From contig NZ_JABANC010000001.1 of the NCBI RefSeq assembly GCF_012931685.1, positions 124,001 through 188,000 on the forward strand: a stretch of DNA of 64,000 nucleotides, written 5' to 3'. The position numbers and the translations under genes are program-made. Positions 60,894 through 64,000 of the stretch are shown here, in pieces. How positions within the stretch are numbered: the stretch's first letter is position 1; each line of letters begins with the position of its first letter. This stretch comes from Hanstruepera ponticola (lineage in GTDB: Bacteria; Bacteroidota; Bacteroidia; Flavobacteriales; Flavobacteriaceae). The notes beneath the pieces are model-generated. The model had not been told where the DNA came from, ran no database searches, and saw nothing but the letters and a program-made list of their open reading frames with translations.

Positions 60894-61508
60894 ATGAGTT
60901 TAGTACGACTGAAAATAAAAGGTATTTCCTATAGCCAAACACAAAATGGTGCTTATGCCTTAATATTGAATGAAGTAGATAGTGACCGTAAATTACCTAT
61001 AGTTATTGGAGCTTTTGAAGCCCAATCTATAGCCATTGCCCTTGAAAAGGAAATCAGGCCACCTAGACCACTAACCCACGATCTTTTTAAAAATTTTGCC
61101 GATCGTTTTGACATCGTCGTAAAACAAGTGATTATCCACAAATTGGTTGATGGTGTTTTCTATTCTAGTATCATTTGTGAGCGGGATAAAATTGAAGAAA
61201 TCATTGATGCACGAACTAGTGATGCCATTGCGTTAGCTCTGCGTTTTCAGGCACCTATTTTTACGTATAAAAATATCCTTGACAAAGCAGGTATTTATCT
61301 CAAAATAAATCCGGAAACCGAAGACGAATCAGAAGAGGACAGCGTGCTAGTTGATGATTTAATCGCTGAAGAGCTTGAAACAGGATCAGTTCAGGAAAGC
61401 TATAAAAGCAAGTCTTTAGAAGAATTACATAATTTACTTGATGAAGCTGTAGCCAACGAAGATTACGAGAAAGCAGCAAAAATAAGAGACGAAATTTCAA
61501 AACGCTAA
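60894..61508 (+). CDS. bifunctional nuclease family protein with UVR motif
   Basis: A 204-aa cytoplasmic protein. Residues 1-140 match the DUF151/bifunctional-nuclease fold: LRIK-GISYSQTQNGAYALIL, LPIVIGAFEAQSIAIALE and DARTSDAIALALRFQAPIFT. The C-terminal 35 residues (SLEELHNLLDEAVANEDYEK, AAKIRDEI) are a UVR motif, the UvrB/UvrC interaction helix-turn-helix, linked by an acidic stretch (ETEDESEEDSVLVDD). Function in DNA repair or nucleic-acid metabolism is possible but unproven. It lies 12 bp before the nucleoside transporter gene, so both may be read together. Confidence 0.88.
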   Translation: MSLVRLKIKGISYSQTQNGAYALILNEVDSDRKLPIVIGAFEAQSIAIALEKEIRPPRPLTHDLFKNFADRFDIVVKQVIIHKLVDGVFYSSIICERDKIEEIIDARTSDAIALALRFQAPIFTYKNILDKAGIYLKINPETEDESEEDSVLVDDLIAEELETGSVQESYKSKSLEELHNLLDEAVANEDYEKAAKIRDEISKR

Positions 61509-61520
61509 ACAGCATTTAAA

Positions 61521-63239
61521 ATGAAACAATTTTTATTAGCTATTACGGCTATTTTTTTTGGACTAACCACAATAAGTGCTCAAAGTATTGAAAAAAAATG
61601 GCAGTTTCAGGCTATAGAAAATGATACGGTTTCAAATCTTTTTGAATTATCAGAGTCAGATATTTTTGTTTTAGATAAAGGTAATTTTGAATATAATATT
61701 CAATCTCGAAATTTACAAGCTTTAGGAGATTACATGCACCAAAATAATCTTTTGGTATTTTACTACAATCAACCAAATGATACTATAAGAAGGTATAAAA
61801 TATCTGAACTCACTGATTCCACTTTGGTTTTTAGTGAAAACAATACGCGTTATCGTTTTAAATCTCTACCAGAGTCACAAACAGCTGAAACAGTAATAGT
61901 TCCTTCAAGCACAAAAGATACTATTATACCTAGTCAAGGATTTTCAATGAATAGTCTTTGGCGAGGTGTTTTAGGGATGATTTCCTTGATTTTTATTGCT
62001 TTTTTATTCAGTAGTAATCGTCGTGCAGTGAACTGGAAAACAGTTGGTATTGGATTAGCGTTTCAACTCGTGATTGCTGTAGGTGTACTCAAAGTTCCTA
62101 TCATTCAAAAAATATTTGAAACCATAGGGAAGCTTTTCATAAAAGTACTTGATTTCACTAGAGCTGGTAGTCAGTTTTTATTTGAAGGATTAGTGGTTGA
62201 TATGGATACCTTTGGATTTATTTTCGCCTTTCAAGTACTACCAACCATATTATTCTTTTCAGCTTTAACATCTGTCTTATTCTATTTAGGTATCATTCAA
62301 CGTGTGGTTAAGGCTTTTGGATGGTTGCTTTCTAAACTACTCAAAATTTCAGGTGCCGAAAGTTTAAGTGTTGCTGGAAACATCTTTTTAGGACAAACTG
62401 AAGCACCATTATTAATAAAAGCCTATTTAGAAAAAATGACTAAATCTGAAATGCTTTTAGTCATGATTGGTGGCATGGCAACAGTAGCTGGTGCCGTTTT
62501 AGCTGCGTACATTGGATTTTTAGGAGGAGATGATCCTGCTTTACGTTTAGTTTATGCAAAACACCTTTTGGCAGCTTCAGTCATGGCTGCACCAGGCGCC
62601 ATTGTCATTTCAAAAATATTATACCCACAAACTGAAAAAATAAATACTGATGTTTCAGTAGAATCCGAAAAAATTGGGTCTAACTTTTTAGATGCCATTG
62701 CAAATGGTACCACTGAAGGTTTACGTTTAGCTGTTAATGTTGGCGCAATGTTATTGGTTTTTGTAGCCTTTATTGCTATGCTAAATTATGGATTCTTAAA
62801 AATAGGTAGTTTCTCTGGTCTTAACACGTGGATTGCTGCTAATACACCTTATCCAAATTTATCTTTAGAACTTATTTTGGGTTATATTTTTGCACCTCTT
62901 ATGTGGCTTATTGGTGTAGCTAAAGAAGATATGATGATGATGGGACAATTGTTAGGCATCAAATTGGCTGCTAGTGAATTTGTTGGCTACATTCAATTAG
63001 CCGATTTAAAAAATGTGGCGAATGCAACCCATTTAAATTACAACAAATCGATTATTATGGCAACCTATATGCTATGTGGGTTTGCAAACTTTGCCTCTAT
63101 TGGTATTCAAATTGGAGGTATCGGTTCTTTGGCTCCAGGGCAACGTAAAACATTATCTGAATTCGGAATAAAAGCACTAATTGGTGGAACCATAGCGTCA
63201 TTAATTTCAGCTACAATAGCTGGAATGATAATTGGGTAA
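61521..63239 (+). CDS. concentrative nucleoside transporter with added N-terminal domain
   Basis: A 572-aa protein. Residues from about 148 on are a CNT-family transporter (NupC type): NRRAVNWKTVGIGLAFQLVI, GLVVDMDTFGFIFAFQVLPT, GAESLSVAGNIFLGQTEAPL (nucleoside-binding), FLGGDDPALRLVYAKHLLA and PYPNLSLELILGYIFAPLMW. It should couple nucleoside import to Na+ or H+. The first 145 residues are extra compared with E. coli NupC (400 aa): a cleavable signal (ITAIFFGLTTISAQ) and a roughly 110-residue beta-rich domain (KKWQFQAIENDTVSNLFELS), possibly lipocalin-like. thyA follows. Confidence 0.88.
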   Translation: MKQFLLAITAIFFGLTTISAQSIEKKWQFQAIENDTVSNLFELSESDIFVLDKGNFEYNIQSRNLQALGDYMHQNNLLVFYYNQPNDTIRRYKISELTDSTLVFSENNTRYRFKSLPESQTAETVIVPSSTKDTIIPSQGFSMNSLWRGVLGMISLIFIAFLFSSNRRAVNWKTVGIGLAFQLVIAVGVLKVPIIQKIFETIGKLFIKVLDFTRAGSQFLFEGLVVDMDTFGFIFAFQVLPTILFFSALTSVLFYLGIIQRVVKAFGWLLSKLLKISGAESLSVAGNIFLGQTEAPLLIKAYLEKMTKSEMLLVMIGGMATVAGAVLAAYIGFLGGDDPALRLVYAKHLLAASVMAAPGAIVISKILYPQTEKINTDVSVESEKIGSNFLDAIANGTTEGLRLAVNVGAMLLVFVAFIAMLNYGFLKIGSFSGLNTWIAANTPYPNLSLELILGYIFAPLMWLIGVAKEDMMMMGQLLGIKLAASEFVGYIQLADLKNVANATHLNYNKSIIMATYMLCGFANFASIGIQIGGIGSLAPGQRKTLSEFGIKALIGGTIASLISATIAGMIIG

Positions 63240-63267
63240 ATTAGTTAATAACTTTTAATATAATTTT

Positions 63268-63300
63268 AGGGTTGAATCGCTTTGATTTGACCCTTTTTTC
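63268..63300 (+). terminator. intrinsic terminator of the nucleoside transporter unit
   Basis: AGGGTTGAATC (63268-63278), loop GCTTT, GATTTGACCCT (63284-63294), then a T-run. In RNA the 11-bp stem includes two G-U wobbles. It lies 28 bp after the stop codon. Confidence 0.82.
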
Positions 63301-63331
63301 TATTTTTATTTTTCATAAAATTAAATTGAAG

Positions 63332-64000
63332 ATGAAGCAATATCACGACCTTGTTAAGCATGTTTTAGAAAATGGTAATGAAAAGGCAGACCGCACAGGT
63401 ACTGGAACAAAAAGTGTTTTTGGTTATCAAATGCGTTTTGATTTAAGTGAGGGATTCCCAATGGTAACTACCAAGAAATTACATCTAAAGTCGATAGTTT
63501 ACGAACTACTTTGGTTTTTAAAAGGTGATACTAATATCAACTACTTAACAGAAAATGGTGTGCGTATTTGGAATGAATGGGCTGATGAAAATGGTGATTT
63601 AGGTCCTGTTTACGGTCATCAATGGCGCAACTGGAATAGTGATGATATTGATCAGATAAAAGATATTATTGAAACTTTAAAAACGAATCCTGATAGTCGT
63701 CGTATGTTGGTTTCGGCTTGGAACCCTTCGGTTCTTCCAGATACTTCAAAATCTTTTTCAGAAAATGTTGCCAATGGTAAAGCTGCATTACCACCTTGTC
63801 ACGCTTTTTTTCAGTTTTATGTAGCTAATGGCAAATTATCATGTCAATTATACCAACGTAGTGCCGATATCTTTTTAGGTGTACCTTTTAACATTGCATC
63901 TTATGCCCTATTTACCATGATGATGGCGCAAGTTTGCGGTTATGAAGCTGGTGAATTTATCCACACGTTTGGTGATGCGCATATTTACAGTAATCATTAC
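63332..64000 (+). CDS. thyA: thymidylate synthase, truncated by window end
   Basis: Makes dTMP from dUMP with methylene-THF. The visible 223 codons start at the ATG 63332 ([40 protein letters not shown]). The catalytic Cys156 is in [19 protein letters not shown]; the preceding [11 protein letters not shown] carries the phosphate arginines and [20 protein letters not shown] the folate/dUMP site. An insertion of about ten residues ([14 protein letters not shown]) before the Cys is present relative to the E. coli enzyme, as I recall for Bacteroidota. The frame runs off the window end at [11 protein letters not shown]. Confidence 0.97.
   Translation, partial: MKQYHDLVKHVLENGNEKADRTGTGTKSVFGYQMRFDLSEGFPMVTTKKLHLKSIVYELLWFLKGDTNINYLTENGVRIWNEWADENGDLGPVYGHQWRNWNSDDIDQIKDIIETLKTNPDSRRMLVSAWNPSVLPDTSKSFSENVANGKAALPPCHAFFQFYVANGKLSCQLYQRSADIFLGVPFNIASYALFTMMMAQVCGYEAGEFIHTFGDAHIYSNHY

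Noticed and set aside
1-64000. tRNA, rRNA, CRISPR array, prophage or replication origin
   Set aside because: I looked for T-loop words, spaced repeats, phage structural genes and DnaA-box clusters by eye and found none; a tRNA scan would be needed to exclude a missed tRNA.

Overview
The window is about 64 kb of AT-rich chromosome from a gliding member of the Flavobacteriaceae (Bacteroidota). The evidence is three gliding genes (gldA, gldB, gldC), a type IX secretion C-terminal sorting domain, GLPGLI-family proteins next to a TonB-dependent receptor-type protein, a split cobalamin-dependent methionine synthase, a fused DAHP synthase/chorismate mutase, and promoters of the Bacteroidota form TTG-N17-23-TAnnTTTG. 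Shine-Dalgarno sequences are generally absent. I saw no prophage, transposase, CRISPR array, rRNA or tRNA. This is core chromosome with a few accessory secreted-protein genes. The genus cannot be decided from what I can see.

Layout. 1-11 kb: the 3' end of a sulfatase gene, aquaporin Z, gldBC, nadE, an orphan LuxR-type regulator, dnaG, an ECF sigma/anti-sigma/outer-membrane-protein operon, a polyprenyl diphosphate synthase and a secreted T9SS cargo. 11-20.7 kb, minus strand: rlmN and queA, then the aromatic amino acid operon pheA-aminotransferase-tyrA-aroG/aroQ-rsgA-dtd-mazG-aroA. 20.8-26 kb: gldA, two lipoprotein genes, a PagL-like lipid A deacylase and an aminotransferase. 26-32.4 kb: methionine and SAM metabolism (metF, split metH, metK). 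32.5-42.1 kb: a large lipoprotein, a TonB-receptor-like protein with three GLPGLI paralogues, and a divergent two-component system. 42-48 kb: a deoxynucleoside kinase, an App1-like phosphatase, and membrane-bound and soluble pyrophosphatases. 49-64 kb: an M1 peptidase, a three-subunit molybdenum hydroxylase, a DUF5686-type outer-membrane protein, pdhB, etfBA, a bifunctional-nuclease-family protein, a nucleoside transporter and thyA (cut by the window end).

The most interesting signals are regulatory RNAs. (1) Upstream of pheA there is a complete ribosome-mediated attenuator: a 26-codon leader peptide containing YYNWYYFFF, an antiterminator, and a mutually exclusive intrinsic terminator whose U-tract ends two bases before the pheA start codon. 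(2) In the 410-bp gap between metH and metK, a SAM-I riboswitch serves the metH operon on the minus strand. A candidate for the unrelated SAM-II class serves metK on the plus strand. Each follows its own promoter. (3) A 79-nt hairpin between etfA and the next gene has a 19-bp stem that is complete only in plus-strand RNA, because two of its pairs are G-U wobbles. (4) A 22-bp perfect palindrome lies upstream of etfBA, and three helically phased GTTAAC repeats lie between the two-component system and the GLPGLI genes; both look like operators.

Protein oddities include an orphan response regulator with Glu in place of the phospho-acceptor Asp, a DnaG whose zinc ribbon has lost all four metal ligands, a nucleoside transporter with an added secreted N-terminal domain, and a membrane pyrophosphatase with a roughly 90-residue hydrophilic tail. 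REP-like palindromes sit at gene ends in the metF/metH/pagL region, and one supplies the final codons of a methionine synthase subunit.
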